A stretch of 64,000 nt of DNA, from contig NZ_JACHVC010000005.1 in the NCBI RefSeq assembly GCF_014230145.1, positions 255,501-319,500 of the forward strand, written 5' to 3'. The position numbers were made by a program, and so were the translations under genes. A model generated the notes under the pieces. The model made no database searches, was not told the DNA's origin, and saw only the letters and a program-made list of their open reading frames with translations. Shown piece after piece: positions 1-9,686 of the stretch. This DNA comes from Pelagicoccus albus (GTDB lineage Bacteria; Verrucomicrobiota; Verrucomicrobiia; Opitutales; Opitutaceae). Position 1 is the stretch's first letter. Each line of letters starts with the position of its first letter.

Positions 1-1
1 T

Positions 2-769
2 CTGCCCGGATTGAAGAACGATACCTTTGAAATCGTGGTGGACGCAGACTTGTCCGGCGGTCCCTTGATCGATCGCTTCCGCGAAAACGAGGAAGTAATG
101 AGCGAAGGGGATGCCTGGATGGCCATGCACGGAGCTCACGCCCAGAACTATCACATCTTCACCCCTGCCCGCGACAAGGACTGGTGCATGTACTGGGGAC
201 CCGCCCAATGGCTGAAGGCTCTGCCGTATTCGAATTACGCCTACACCTACGATTTTGAGCCCGGAGAGGGCGGGAAGCTGAAGCTAGAGTTTTGGATAAC
301 CCCGTTTGACTACGCGGGAGCCGAAGGTCCGGAGCGAGCGGTACCGAGCATTTTGCGAGAGGACAAGCTCATCGGTCTGGCTTGGGCGATCATCGACTAC
401 GATGACCAAGAGAGCACTCGCAACAATGGCTTTTGGAATCTCTCGCGAAGCCACACCATGTATGGTCAGGCTTCGGAGTTGGTTGCCTTTCGCTTAATGC
501 CGATTGAGGGGGAGTTGTTGCCCGATCTGAAAGCGAAATGGGAGGTTGCCAGCTTGGATCACGAAAAGCGCGAGGCACGTTTTGCAGACCAATCAATTGG
601 TGACGTTGAGAGCTGGTCCTGGGATTTTGGAGACGGAACTACATCCAGTGAGCAAAACCCGACTCACGTTTATGAAGAGGCGGGTTATTTCGTGGTGACC
701 CTTACCGTTAGTGATGGCCAAGAGGAGTCGACCTACAGTCGCGTCTGGGACGTGACTTTTAAGGATTAA
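2..769 (+). CDS. PKD-domain protein with CBM9-like module, 5'-truncated
   Basis: The reading frame is open to the left edge of the window, so this is the C-terminal part of a larger protein; the TTG at 11 is only the first possible start inside the window. The last ~75 residues form a PKD domain with the hallmark WDFGDGT motif followed by the [15 protein letters not shown] strand, an immunoglobulin-like fold common in secreted polysaccharide-binding proteins. The preceding ~170 residues are rich in Trp and Tyr and end in an NNGFWNLS...AFRLMP pattern that resembles the end of a CBM9-like sugar-binding domain; this second assignment is by resemblance only. It is probably secreted, but the signal peptide is off the window. 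It lies convergent to the CE12 esterase and close to the pectin genes, which suggests a glycan-binding or glycan-degrading protein. Confidence 0.75.
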   Translation: MPGLKNDTFEIVVDADLSGGPLIDRFRENEEVMSEGDAWMAMHGAHAQNYHIFTPARDKDWCMYWGPAQWLKALPYSNYAYTYDFEPGEGGKLKLEFWITPFDYAGAEGPERAVPSILREDKLIGLAWAIIDYDDQESTRNNGFWNLSRSHTMYGQASELVAFRLMPIEGELLPDLKAKWEVASLDHEKREARFADQSIGDVESWSWDFGDGTTSSEQNPTHVYEEAGYFVVTLTVSDGQEESTYSRVWDVTFKD

Positions 770-812
770 CCTTTCAAGCGGCGTGGCCAGCAAGCCACGC
801 CTCATGCTTGCC

Positions 813-2084
813 TCAGTTGCCGTACGGCTTTGTGGCGGTTGAAATTGGGCTAGCTGGGATTTGAACCGAGTCGAAGGAATCTGGAGAGCCCGGATCGTAT
901 TCGCCTAAGCCTTCGACCCAAAAGGAGTCCAGTTCGGGAGCGGCTAGCTTCAAGCCCTCCACGATGCAGCGGGCAAGCTGGTGTCCGCCATAGGGGTTGA
1001 AGTGCGTGTTGTCCGCGAGGTCCTTCTCTTGTTCCGGGTAGCTCCCGGCAGGGTAGTGCACGAACGCGTTTTTGGAATCCTTGGGTCCTAGGGCCGAATA
1101 AAACGCTCCGCTCATGTAGTTGAGGTCAATGAGCGGGACTTGCAGATACTTGGCCGCTTGGCGAACCGCCTTCGGGTAGTCTCCCAAGGTCTCGGTTAAC
1201 CTGCCTTCCGAATCGAAATTTCGTCGCTTCATGGAGGTAACGAGGACGGGCCTTCCTCCTTTTGCTCTAATGGCTGAAACAAATTCGTGAATGTAGTTGG
1301 TATAGGATTCCCAGGGTCCGATGCCCTCGCCTTTTTCCTTCTGGTCGTTATGGCCGAATTGGATGATAACGACGTCTCCTGGGTGTAGGGTATCGAGTAC
1401 CTTTTCGAAACGTTGCATTCCCTTAAAGGAGCTGAATGCGAAGCCGGAGGAAGAGTGGTTGACCACCGCGATGCCCGGTTTGAGGAATACGGGAAAAATC
1501 TGGCCCCAGCCTGTCCAAGGTTCGCTGCTTTGGTCGGCCACTGTGGAGTCGCCGATAATGTGGAGGGTCGGAACGAGGGGAGCAGGCGTTATCTCGATGG
1601 CGTCGAGTAGTAGGTGTTCGCTGGTGAATTCCAATTCCAGTTTATCATTCCAGAGCCAAGTATCCACTTCGCGGCTTTTAAGCTGAACTTCCCCGCCTGA
1701 CTTCAAACTTGTGCGGTGCGTGTTAAGCGTGACGGTGTATTGGAAATCTTGAGTCGAACTCTGCGGAGCTTGGTTGAGCAGAAGTCGGCGGGACTCGGCC
1801 TTGAGGCTAAAGATCTCGGATTCCGCCGTTGGCTTGAGGTGCAGCGTCACGTTGTAGTTTCCCTCCTCCACAGGCAGAGCCATGATGAATTGTCCCGATA
1901 TTTCGAGACAGTCGGCTTTCATGCTGGCCTGATCGCTGAAAAGCACTTCCAAGCTCTCGGTGGAGGCGATTTGTTCGAATCCTGTCTGGGGGGAGTCTGT
2001 TCCGAAATCAAGCGAGAGGCTAGAAGATCCGTAGCAAGCCGATGCAATTAGCAGGGAGGAGAGGGCGAGAGTCGTTTTTCTCAT
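813..2084 (-). CDS. Rhamnogalacturonan acetylesterase (CE12-like, SGNH hydrolase)
   Basis: The 423-residue protein starts with a signal peptide (residues 1-~19). Residues ~20-165 form a beta-rich module and ~173-400 a SGNH/GDSL hydrolase. Block I is IIGDSTVAD with nucleophile Ser180; the GHND block is at ~244-247; the catalytic dyad is Asp358/His361 in DNTHFNPYGG. This layout matches the CE12 family (Aspergillus RGAE, Bacillus RhgT/YesT), which removes acetyl groups from the galacturonic acid of rhamnogalacturonan I. Expected location is the periplasm or cell surface. Its ATG overlaps the stop of the upstream GH43-like gene by 4 nt, so it is the last gene of the leftward operon that begins with the PL26-like lyase. 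Exact substrate is inferred from context; a general pectin or xylan acetylesterase is the alternative. Confidence 0.88.
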   Translation of the reverse strand: MRKTTLALSSLLIASACYGSSSLSLDFGTDSPQTGFEQIASTESLEVLFSDQASMKADCLEISGQFIMALPVEEGNYNVTLHLKPTAESEIFSLKAESRRLLLNQAPQSSTQDFQYTVTLNTHRTSLKSGGEVQLKSREVDTWLWNDKLELEFTSEHLLLDAIEITPAPLVPTLHIIGDSTVADQSSEPWTGWGQIFPVFLKPGIAVVNHSSSGFAFSSFKGMQRFEKVLDTLHPGDVVIIQFGHNDQKEKGEGIGPWESYTNYIHEFVSAIRAKGGRPVLVTSMKRRNFDSEGRLTETLGDYPKAVRQAAKYLQVPLIDLNYMSGAFYSALGPKDSKNAFVHYPAGSYPEQEKDLADNTHFNPYGGHQLARCIVEGLKLAAPELDSFWVEGLGEYDPGSPDSFDSVQIPASPISTATKPYGN

Positions 2085-2950
2085 TTTTCCTTGGGGAATA
2101 GATGGTCGAATTCAGTTTTTGAGAGGGTTAGCATGCTTCCGTGACGAGCGCCTTTCGGGAAGCTCAGCCGATCAGAGATGTCTTCCCATCTTTTGAAGTT
2201 CTTGGTCCGCTTCGCTTCGTACCTTTTCTCGCGATACACATCGTAGTAGACGTGAGTCCATTCTCCGATTTGCAGACAGGCAGGGCCCTCCACCCATGAA
2301 TCGGTGAATGGATCCGAGGGAGGAGAGAAGGGACCGCCGTGTGATTTGGCTTCGCAGAAAAACAAATCCTTTTTCTCAGGATCCAAGCGTTCGTCTTTTC
2401 CTATGAGACGGATTTGGCCGTCTGGTGTTTGGTGAAGCGTGATGTCTATTACGTTGAAGCCCGGGTCGAAAAAAACCTCTGGCTCGGATATGTTCTCAAA
2501 ATCCGTGGTAGTGACGGACCACATACGGTGATTGTATCCGCTTTCTGAACTGCTTGAGTCTTCCGGGTAAAGGGCTGGAACAGTGGAGGCCCAATAGATG
2601 CGGTACTTTTTGATTTTGGGGTCGAATACCATTTCCGGCGCCCAACAGTTCCGGACACTTGGATGCTTCGCCATGACGGGGATTCGTCGTTGTGGGCTCC
2701 AATTGACGAGATCTTTCGAAGAGGCGTAGCCTATGTCCTTCGACTCCCAGTCTGTGGTCCAGATCAAGTGGTAGGTTTTGTCGATTGCTCGGAGTAAAAA
2801 AGGGTCTCGCATGAGACCCTCTTCTGGAACGATCACGTAGCCTGTCCCGGGAATGTCCTCCCAAGTCAGGCCGTCGCGGCTCGAGGCGAGCCGCATGCCG
2901 TGTTGGCCGTTGTGAGTGAAGTAAGCGAATAGATGAACGAAATTAGTCAT
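2081..2950 (-). CDS. GH43-like five-bladed propeller glycosidase
   Basis: This 289-residue protein lacks a signal peptide and so is predicted to be cytoplasmic. It has the features of the GH43/GH117-like propeller fold: the FAYFTHNG start, SRDGLTW repeats, RDPF at 48-51, CWAPE with Glu106 (a candidate for the pKa-modulating or acid position) and VEGP near 219. Family members release arabinose, xylose or galactose from side chains of plant polysaccharides; the precise GH43 subfamily cannot be told by eye and the general-base Asp is not obvious. It overlaps the symporter gene upstream by 8 nt and the CE12 gene downstream by 4 nt, indicating translational coupling. The likely job is trimming imported rhamnogalacturonan fragments after transport by the neighbouring symporter. 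Confidence 0.8.
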   Translation of the reverse strand: MTNFVHLFAYFTHNGQHGMRLASSRDGLTWEDIPGTGYVIVPEEGLMRDPFLLRAIDKTYHLIWTTDWESKDIGYASSKDLVNWSPQRRIPVMAKHPSVRNCWAPEMVFDPKIKKYRIYWASTVPALYPEDSSSSESGYNHRMWSVTTTDFENISEPEVFFDPGFNVIDITLHQTPDGQIRLIGKDERLDPEKKDLFFCEAKSHGGPFSPPSDPFTDSWVEGPACLQIGEWTHVYYDVYREKRYEAKRTKNFKRWEDISDRLSFPKGARHGSMLTLSKTEFDHLFPKEK

Positions 2951-5339
2951 CCAAACCGCCTTTTCGATTCTTCAGCGTGGCCAAGGTCAGACCGTCGATA
3001 TCCTTCTGGTTGCCGCCTGTTGCGATGCTGACCGCGAGTCCAACCACATAGGTGATCACGGAGCCGGCTACAGGGTAGAGCCAGAAGATCAAGAGTCCTT
3101 CGGCTGAAATCCAATAGGTGGCAGCCATACCGAAAGCGATACCGACGAGCACGCCGATTTCGTTAGCCTTGTCTGAGAAGAGACCCAGAGCGTAGATACC
3201 CACTGTAGTTGCGGTTACGATACTTACTACGCGGAGTGCGAGGTCCCAAATCGAAGGAGTATCGAAAGAGTTTAGATAGAAGGCGGAAGCGATACCGAAA
3301 AGGCCAACGAGAACCGTAACGATACGACCCACTTTTACTGCTTGGGCTTCGGTTGGCGCCTTGGAGAAACGCTTGTAGAAGTCGTCCACCGCGAGGTTTG
3401 AAACACTACAGATGCTGCTGGAAATTGTGGACATGGTCGCGGCAAGAAGAGCGGCGATGACTAGGCCAGACGCACCAGGAGGCAACTGTTGAGCGGCGAA
3501 GAATGGGTAGATGCCATCGTTGCGCATGACCGGGTTTAGGTCGGAAGGGGACTGCTTGTAGAAAATGAAAAGCGCGGTGCCCAAGGCGAAGAGGAGAATG
3601 TTGATCGGGACCGCGACGCCCATCTGCGTAACGATCGCCTTCTTGGTAGACTTGAGCGAAGGCCCGCACTGGACGCGTTGCACGTAGTTTTGGTCGCCGA
3701 TACCTAGCATGGTGACCGCGATGATTCCCACGAAGACGGTGAAGACATTTTCTTCCGTCAAGTTGAAGCCCCAGTCGAAGACATGGAGTTTGTCGTTATC
3801 GGAGAGGATGGTCCAAACATCGGACATCGGGATTTCGATCTTCAGGAATACCATCAGCAGACAGCCGGCGACTGCCGCGACCATGACGAAGCCTTGAATG
3901 GTGTCGGTCCAGATAACAGCGGAAAGACCACCGAGGAAGGTGTAAGCGATGGTAACCAGTCCCATGATTGGTACACTGACCTGCATCGGAATACCAGCGA
4001 TCGCCTCCAGAGCGAAAGACGGAAGTAGCAATACTCCACCCATGCGTCCGAGGATTTGGTAAACTGCAAAAATCGAGCTGCCGATGATGCGCACGGAAAG
4101 ACCGAAGCGTTCTTCCAAGTATTCGAAGGCGGTGCCGAAGTTCAGCTTACGAACGATAGGGGCGAAGAAGTATAGCGAGATTGGTAGAGCCAAGATCGAG
4201 TAGATACTAATCGCGAAGAAGGCCCAGTTCCCGGCGTAAGCCTTTCCCGGCATGGCCATCAAGCTCATGGCGCTCGCACCCGTGGCGAAGAGGCTCATCC
4301 CTGTAGCCCACCACGGTATCTTGTGTCCGCCACGGAAGTAGTCCTCTGAGCTCTTGCTTTGCTTCGCGAAGTGCATCCCGATCCAGAGCATCACTACGAA
4401 GTAAAGCGCTACCGAGAGATGGTCCCACCAGCCGTAGTTGGTTTCTGGAGTTCCAAATGTGGCGTGAGATGAACCCGTGCTGGAGAGGAAGTAGAAGTCG
4501 TTGTTGCCGGCGATGGCAACCGTGTCCGGAGCGAGTTTGTCGTAGCCTTCACGGAGAGCGATCCAGGTGTCGCCAACCATGTGATACAGGTAGGCGGCCG
4601 CGAATTCGCCATTGCGAACAGTCACTACCGCATGAGCGTCGCCTAGGCGTACTGCACTGGTCACTGTGCCTTCAGGCGCGTTGTCGTGCCCAGCTTTCCA
4701 GCCGTAGAGGGCGTGGTAGGAAACTGCGGAAGGAATGGAAATGCCGCTGGCGTCGGATCCGCCGATGACATTCATGGTTTCAACCGATTTGACCAGAAAG
4801 GCACCATTGCGAGCGACTTCTGGCAGGGCTTCTGCCTCTGTCCAGGTCGAGTCCGAAGAGGAGAGGTCCAAGGTGTAGAGTTTGTTCGATTCACCGGTGA
4901 CGTAGAGTGTCGATACGTTTAGCCCCGCAGCCGGCGAAGCCATGGAGACTGGCAGCTCGGGGAGTTCCTCGATGCGAATAGAGTCACCTTCCGGTATGAT
5001 TCGAGTCACGCTCTTGAGGGAGATCCCTTCGCTCTTTCCGCCTACCAGTACGAGAGCGTCTTGGAAGGAGACCGCAGCTCCTGCTGATCGCTTGGCAGGA
5101 AGATCGCCAATCTTTTCCCAAGCGTCTGCTCCGGGTCCAAGCGAATAGACAGCGGTGCTTGCTCCACCAGCGATCACAAAAGTGTCGCCCACCTTGCCCT
5201 TGAAGGTGCCGGTCAATTCGACCGGGGTTGCGGGCATGGGAGTGAGCGTCAGCTCCTGTTTTAGCGCGGCGTTACTGGAAGCCGCGAAGATGCTGGCGAA
5301 GAAAATCGCTAGCAGTGATAAACGGATGGTTCTCGACAT
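2943..5339 (-). CDS. Sodium:solute symporter with N-terminal kelch/mutarotase-like domain
   Basis: This 798-residue protein is a fusion. Residues 1-24 are a signal peptide ending in SSNA. Residues ~27-290 are a kelch-type beta-propeller, with repeated GG-containing blades such as VIAGGAS, LVLVGGKS and VIGGSD, as in NanM-like mutarotases. From ~306 onward comes a sodium:solute symporter with about 13 hydrophobic segments and family patterns SEDYFRGGHKIPWW, FGTAFEYLEERFG and FLGGLSAVIWTDTIQG. The propeller should sit in the periplasm in front of the transporter. Family knowledge says SSS proteins import sugars or sugar acids with sodium; the operon (PL26-like lyase, GH43, CE12) suggests unsaturated rhamnogalacturonan oligomers or their sugars. 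Spacing to the upstream lyase gene is 24 nt. Fusions of this kind are known in Planctomycetes, but the substrate here is inferred. Confidence 0.88.
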   Translation of the reverse strand: MSRTIRLSLLAIFFASIFAASSNAALKQELTLTPMPATPVELTGTFKGKVGDTFVIAGGASTAVYSLGPGADAWEKIGDLPAKRSAGAAVSFQDALVLVGGKSEGISLKSVTRIIPEGDSIRIEELPELPVSMASPAAGLNVSTLYVTGESNKLYTLDLSSSDSTWTEAEALPEVARNGAFLVKSVETMNVIGGSDASGISIPSAVSYHALYGWKAGHDNAPEGTVTSAVRLGDAHAVVTVRNGEFAAAYLYHMVGDTWIALREGYDKLAPDTVAIAGNNDFYFLSSTGSSHATFGTPETNYGWWDHLSVALYFVVMLWIGMHFAKQSKSSEDYFRGGHKIPWWATGMSLFATGASAMSLMAMPGKAYAGNWAFFAISIYSILALPISLYFFAPIVRKLNFGTAFEYLEERFGLSVRIIGSSIFAVYQILGRMGGVLLLPSFALEAIAGIPMQVSVPIMGLVTIAYTFLGGLSAVIWTDTIQGFVMVAAVAGCLLMVFLKIEIPMSDVWTILSDNDKLHVFDWGFNLTEENVFTVFVGIIAVTMLGIGDQNYVQRVQCGPSLKSTKKAIVTQMGVAVPINILLFALGTALFIFYKQSPSDLNPVMRNDGIYPFFAAQQLPPGASGLVIAALLAATMSTISSSICSVSNLAVDDFYKRFSKAPTEAQAVKVGRIVTVLVGLFGIASAFYLNSFDTPSIWDLALRVVSIVTATTVGIYALGLFSDKANEIGVLVGIAFGMAATYWISAEGLLIFWLYPVAGSVITYVVGLAVSIATGGNQKDIDGLTLATLKNRKGGLDD

Positions 5340-5363
5340 TGGGATGTTGTTTGGGAAAGGGGG

Positions 5364-8060
5364 TTATTGGGCCTCGGAAGCCAAGGCTAAATTTTGAATG
5401 GCGGCAAGTCCCCACTGGGAGGAGTCGTTTGTAGAAACCCAAGCCGCTTCGTCCACTGGGTTTAATACGTTCGGACCTTCCAAATGGTTTGTGCCAATCG
5501 TCTTTTTTCCGCCCCATTCTTTCGAGAACTCGACCCAGGCGCGCTCGGCGAGTTTCTTGTTGTCGGTTTGTTGGGCGGCGTAAGCCGTCAGGCGCGAGTG
5601 CGCTTGCACGAGGTTTGGGCGGAAGGAAGTACCAAGGACCGCTTTCTGCTCTTCGGCTGGAGCGTTGTACAAGGTGCAGTATTGGAGCCAAGCGTCGCGG
5701 AAGCTGTCATCGTCGATGAGTTGTATCAGCTCGGCGCAAATTTCGACCAAACCGAATACGGCGCTGAGATGCGATACACCGGGTTGCGAGTGTTCTGGAG
5801 GAAGCAGTTTTTTGGTATCCGGATTGTATCCGAAATCTCCGGCGAAGAATCCGAGCGGGTGTCCGCCGATCTTACTCATGGCATCCTTCAGCCATCCTCC
5901 ATACTTAGGGTCACCAGTGCGCTCCCACGCAGTCAACCAGTTGGCGGCGGTGGAGCCGAAGTCGGTGCCGATGCCCATGCGAGTAGCCGACGGGGTCGCG
6001 GTTCGGCCTTTGAGCTTGCGGGTTGGGACGAGGTTGGCGAGTTGGCGATCCGCCTCGGTGACTTCGTTTAAGACGTCGCCGGTACGTTCGTCCGCTGTAA
6101 GGAAGTAGTGGAATCGGCGATACGCTGAAGTACTGATACGAAGCTGTTTCGCGGAGCATCCCCAGTGCTGGACATTGTGGCGGGAGCCGAGGCCGGCGTA
6201 TTTGCCAACATGGTAGATATCTACGTCGCGGTTGTGACGAGTCATAGCTTCCGCGATACGGAAATCGTCCCTGCGGCCTGTGCGCAGGAATGAATACCAA
6301 AGCCAGAGATCGGGCGAGAGTTCGGAATTATCCCATGCGAAGCCGCCTACGTCGTAGCGCCAGACATGGCGATCGCGGTCGTAGGTGTGCATAACGTCCC
6401 CGTAGTTCCAGAATCCATACCAGTGTCTTTGTTCGATCTGGCTCTTGTAGTATTGGACGGCCCAGTCGAGACGGTCTTCGATTTCCTTTTTCGCTTCGGT
6501 GGATCGATCAGGCAGGCTCCATAGGCTGCCAAAAACCCCGCTAGCTAAGTAGTATTCAGGAGTCGCGGTCAGCATGGCTGGCATACTGATTGACTCGGCC
6601 AGAGCGGTCGTGCGTTCGCGAGAAGGAGTGGCTTCCACGACGCAAAGAGTGAAGTCAGTAGTACGTGCCACGCCATATGCAGATCCGAGGTCTGGCTCGT
6701 AATCTTCGTAGGTGATGGCAAGTCCGCCGTCGTACTGCTCCTCGTAAGTGTCCATGCCCATACCGTCGTGGTAGAAACGTGTATCCATAGCGGGAGCATC
6801 GGGCGACCAGATCCAAACGGTGGCTTCCGCCAGATCCGTATTGGCATTTCGGATATCGAGTTTTGCTGGGTGCAACTGCCAGAAGTCGCGCATGCCAAAG
6901 AGAACTCCGCCGGAAATGCCTCCAATGTAGGCGACGCCTGCGGCTCGGTTGCCTTGGTCGACGTCGATCCAGCCGTGTCCGGGCTTGGTACGTTTGCGAA
7001 GGGTGAAGCCGTTGGCAGATTCTTGGGAAAGAGAAAAGTCTCCCCATGTAGGGATGTATTGCATACGCGAGCTTACTCGCTCGTCCCATTCTTCAAGAGG
7101 AGGAGTGGGGAGTCCGGCGATTTGCGCTTCGCGGACTGCTTGTCCGGGGTCACGGCGTAGTCCGGTGATACCGCGGATCGCTTCGCCCCAGAGGCCTTTG
7201 CCTTCTCCGGCGAAACGGACGTGGCGTTGGTGTTGCTCGTCGACCATCGGCACATCGAAGCGAAGCCCCATGCCTTTGATGAAGTCTGATTTTCCGTCCG
7301 TATCGTAAACGAAGGTGTGAGACATGCGAACGGACTCGCTTCCGGCGTAGAAATAAAGCCGCAGGGTGAAGGGCAACCATTCGCGTCCTGCGGGAGTCAG
7401 ATGAGTCCCGGTTACTTTGATGACGGCTCGAACGGGGCCGGATTGCTCGATCTCGACTTTTTTAGTTCGGCCGAGGAATGATTCAGTATCGTGGGCTTCG
7501 CCCGCTTCGAACTCAGGCTTGCTTTGCCGGTAGCCAATGAGTCGCGCGTTTTCTGCCATGGCTCTGCCGTTGCGTTCGATGGAAGTGAAAATGACGTCGC
7601 CGTGTGCAGGTATAACGCAACGGATCGGTCCGGTTTCCACGGTCAGGTATGCTCCACGGTCGGTGACGAGTGTAGGTGAAGCTGGCTTAACTGGATTTCC
7701 TTTGGCTACGAAAAGGGTTTGGCTCGCCGCAGAGGTGGCGGCGATGGCGTGACCTGTCCATTTGACGGAACCGTCTGGCCAGTAGGCAGTGGTCCAGGTC
7801 TGGAGCGGAAGCTCTTCGCCCGCTTCGTTTTTAAGCGTTAGGGCATCCTCTGTCTGAAGCTCTCCTTGGGGCCAAGGCAGGCCCCAAGTGCTTCCCTCCA
7901 TCGCTTCGGGAGCCTCTCCATCTAGCCAACTAATTGCTTTCTCGCCTGCTTTAGGCTTTTTGGTAGCTGGTCGCGCAAAGAGGGATTGAGTTGTCCCGCT
8001 CATGGCGAGGGGCACTGCGGCGGCAAAAGCGCTTTTGATCAGGAAATCGCGTCTGTTCAT
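5364..8060 (-). CDS. Tat-exported PL26-like exo-rhamnogalacturonan lyase (PcRGLX/YetA-like)
   Basis: The 898-residue protein begins with a twin-arginine signal (NRRDFL followed by a hydrophobic stretch, residues 1-~30), so it should be exported folded. The mature N-terminus (ISWLDGEAPEAMEGSTWGLP, then WPDGSVKWTGHAI) is characteristic of the PcRGLX/YetA-like N-terminal RIFT-barrel domain, followed by a central beta domain and an alpha/alpha-barrel-like C-terminal half (from ~480, with HWYGFWNYGD and TYDRDRHVWRYD). PcRGLX of Penicillium is an exo-acting lyase cutting the rhamnogalacturonan I backbone (CAZy PL26). It is first in the leftward operon and is divergent from the LacI regulator, 451 bp away. 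The fold assignment is good; activity and direction of attack are inferred. Confidence 0.85.
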   Translation of the reverse strand: MNRRDFLIKSAFAAAVPLAMSGTTQSLFARPATKKPKAGEKAISWLDGEAPEAMEGSTWGLPWPQGELQTEDALTLKNEAGEELPLQTWTTAYWPDGSVKWTGHAIAATSAASQTLFVAKGNPVKPASPTLVTDRGAYLTVETGPIRCVIPAHGDVIFTSIERNGRAMAENARLIGYRQSKPEFEAGEAHDTESFLGRTKKVEIEQSGPVRAVIKVTGTHLTPAGREWLPFTLRLYFYAGSESVRMSHTFVYDTDGKSDFIKGMGLRFDVPMVDEQHQRHVRFAGEGKGLWGEAIRGITGLRRDPGQAVREAQIAGLPTPPLEEWDERVSSRMQYIPTWGDFSLSQESANGFTLRKRTKPGHGWIDVDQGNRAAGVAYIGGISGGVLFGMRDFWQLHPAKLDIRNANTDLAEATVWIWSPDAPAMDTRFYHDGMGMDTYEEQYDGGLAITYEDYEPDLGSAYGVARTTDFTLCVVEATPSRERTTALAESISMPAMLTATPEYYLASGVFGSLWSLPDRSTEAKKEIEDRLDWAVQYYKSQIEQRHWYGFWNYGDVMHTYDRDRHVWRYDVGGFAWDNSELSPDLWLWYSFLRTGRRDDFRIAEAMTRHNRDVDIYHVGKYAGLGSRHNVQHWGCSAKQLRISTSAYRRFHYFLTADERTGDVLNEVTEADRQLANLVPTRKLKGRTATPSATRMGIGTDFGSTAANWLTAWERTGDPKYGGWLKDAMSKIGGHPLGFFAGDFGYNPDTKKLLPPEHSQPGVSHLSAVFGLVEICAELIQLIDDDSFRDAWLQYCTLYNAPAEEQKAVLGTSFRPNLVQAHSRLTAYAAQQTDNKKLAERAWVEFSKEWGGKKTIGTNHLEGPNVLNPVDEAAWVSTNDSSQWGLAAIQNLALASEAQ

Positions 8061-8511
8061 TGGGAATGGGGGGTTATTTGAGTAGTTGACTCTTGTTCGC
8101 TCGGGCGACGTTTAGGGGGTTATTCTTGCCCCTTGGCATTATGCCAGTCACGCAGAGCTCCCCATAGGGGGAGTCGGTTGTGGCGTCGCTCGAGTTCCAG
8201 GACCCCAATCCTACGGCATTTGATTTCGAACCTGCCATCTCGCTTATCGCCAACTCATCCAATCGATCGCTCTAAGAATAGCGATGCGTTGACCAAAGCT
8301 TGGAAGGAATGAGTTCAATGGGCGAATAGTTTCGGGGTTGTCTGGGAGGACCTTGGGCACGGCTTCCGTCGCGCTCAAAAGTGTGGTTTTAAGTAATTAT
8401 GGCTTGCCCGAACTGGCGATTCGTGAGTTTTCTGACGGTAAGAAGCGACGCGAACCCCTTGCGCTGAGCGATTTCCCCCCAGTCACTATCCCTTAATTTT
8501 AAAAAATCCCG
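8061..8511. promoter_or_regulatory. Divergent intergenic region of the pectin locus
   Basis: This 451-bp gap separates the leftward lyase operon from the rightward lacI gene and must hold both promoters. I see one modest inverted repeat, ATCGCT-8 nt-AGCGAT at 8266-8285, which could be an operator, but it is short. No convincing -35/-10 pair or riboswitch is visible. A 62-codon leftward open frame beginning with TTG (8262-8074) ends 13 nt before the lyase start; it has no recognisable features and is not called as a gene. Confidence 0.35.
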
Positions 8512-9528
8512 ATGAGTTCCGTAAGAGAGTTGGCTCGAGAGTTGGGCCTTTCACACACCACTGTTTCCGACGCGCTTCGAAACAAGCCCAAGGTCAAAAA
8601 GGAGACGCGAGAGCGAGTTCTCGATGCGGCTCGAAAGGCAGGCTATCGCTACAACCCGCTGGCAGGCGCGTTGATGTCGGAGATGAGGCGCTCTTCGGTG
8701 GGCGTTTTCCAAGGCGTTCTAGCGGTTGTCGACCTTGAATGCCCCGAGAAGCGCGTCAAAGCGGCAGCCCTTTACCACAAGCAGATTTCCGAGGGCTGCC
8801 GGGAAAAAGCTTTGGAACTCGGTTTCAAGGCAGAGCTTTTTGTCATGGGTAGCGAGCTGCTCACCGTTTCCCGCCTCGATACGATTCTTAATTCACGCGG
8901 TATTCGCGGGGTGATCCTGCTCCCGGCATCCACGGAGCCTGACATCAGCAACCTGGGTTGGGAGAAATTCGCTGGAATTTATACCGACTATATCATTCAA
9001 CGCCCTGCGTTGGACACGGTCTGTTCCGATCACTTCCGCTCTATGGTGGTAGCTCTCAATAAGCTCAAGGAGCTCGGCTACAAGCGTCCCGGCTTCGTGC
9101 TCGACTCACTGCACGACGAGCGTCTCCTTTGTCGCTGGGAGGCCGCCTTCCGGATGCACTGTCTCAAGGACTCCGGCACGCAGGCTCCAGCTCCTTACGT
9201 GACTAATGATTTGAACGAAGAAGGTTTCAGGAAGTGGTACGCTCGCGAAAAGCCGGACGTGGTGCTTTGTCACAAGATGAGGGTTTTCCACTGGATGGAG
9301 AACATGGGACTGAATATTCCGGAGCAGGTTGGCTTTTGTTGTCTCAATACGCACATGAGCGAGGAGCCTGTTAGTGGCTTGGATTTGTGTCCGAGAACTA
9401 TTGGCAGCCGAGCGACGGAGCTATTGGTCGGGCAGTTGCACCGCAACGATTACGGGGTCCCGGAATTTGCCTCCACTACCACCATTCCGGCGGTTTGGGT
9501 AGATGGCCCCACTACGCGGCAGCAGTAG
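8512..9528 (+). CDS. LacI-family transcriptional regulator
   Basis: The 338-residue protein has the canonical LacI layout. Residues 1-~45 form the helix-turn-helix (VRELARELGLSHTTVSDALR) with the hinge helix around YRYNPLAGALMSEMRR; the rest is a periplasmic-binding-protein-like effector domain. Family members usually repress sugar genes and release DNA when a sugar binds. It stands divergent to the lyase/symporter operon and upstream of the GH2 and esterase genes on its own strand, so it most likely controls the whole pectin locus. The ATG is preceded by an A/T-rich stretch (TTAATTTTAAAAAAT) rather than a strong Shine-Dalgarno sequence. The effector is unknown. Confidence 0.93.
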   Translation: MSSVRELARELGLSHTTVSDALRNKPKVKKETRERVLDAARKAGYRYNPLAGALMSEMRRSSVGVFQGVLAVVDLECPEKRVKAAALYHKQISEGCREKALELGFKAELFVMGSELLTVSRLDTILNSRGIRGVILLPASTEPDISNLGWEKFAGIYTDYIIQRPALDTVCSDHFRSMVVALNKLKELGYKRPGFVLDSLHDERLLCRWEAAFRMHCLKDSGTQAPAPYVTNDLNEEGFRKWYAREKPDVVLCHKMRVFHWMENMGLNIPEQVGFCCLNTHMSEEPVSGLDLCPRTIGSRATELLVGQLHRNDYGVPEFASTTTIPAVWVDGPTTRQQ

Positions 9529-9686
9529 GCCTCCGCAGCAAGGTGGTTAGCGGACCGCCTATTCTATCGTTGGAATGAACAAGCTTACTCGCTTCGGCAA
9601 ATGGGTTGCCATGGGCCGTGATAGAGGCTCACTTTAAGCGAGCTGGTCGTTTGTATTCGCTTCTCCAACCCTCAACCCCACGCCCC

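Noticed and set aside
5484-6071. 195-codon rightward frame inside the PL26-like gene
   Set aside because: It is antisense to a clearly conserved coding region and its product has no domain signature; long antisense frames are expected in this G/C-rich codon context.
8074-8262. 62-codon leftward frame ending 13 nt before the PL26-like lyase gene
   Set aside because: It starts with TTG, has no recognisable domain, signal or ribosome site, and its composition looks non-coding; a leader peptide remains a remote option.
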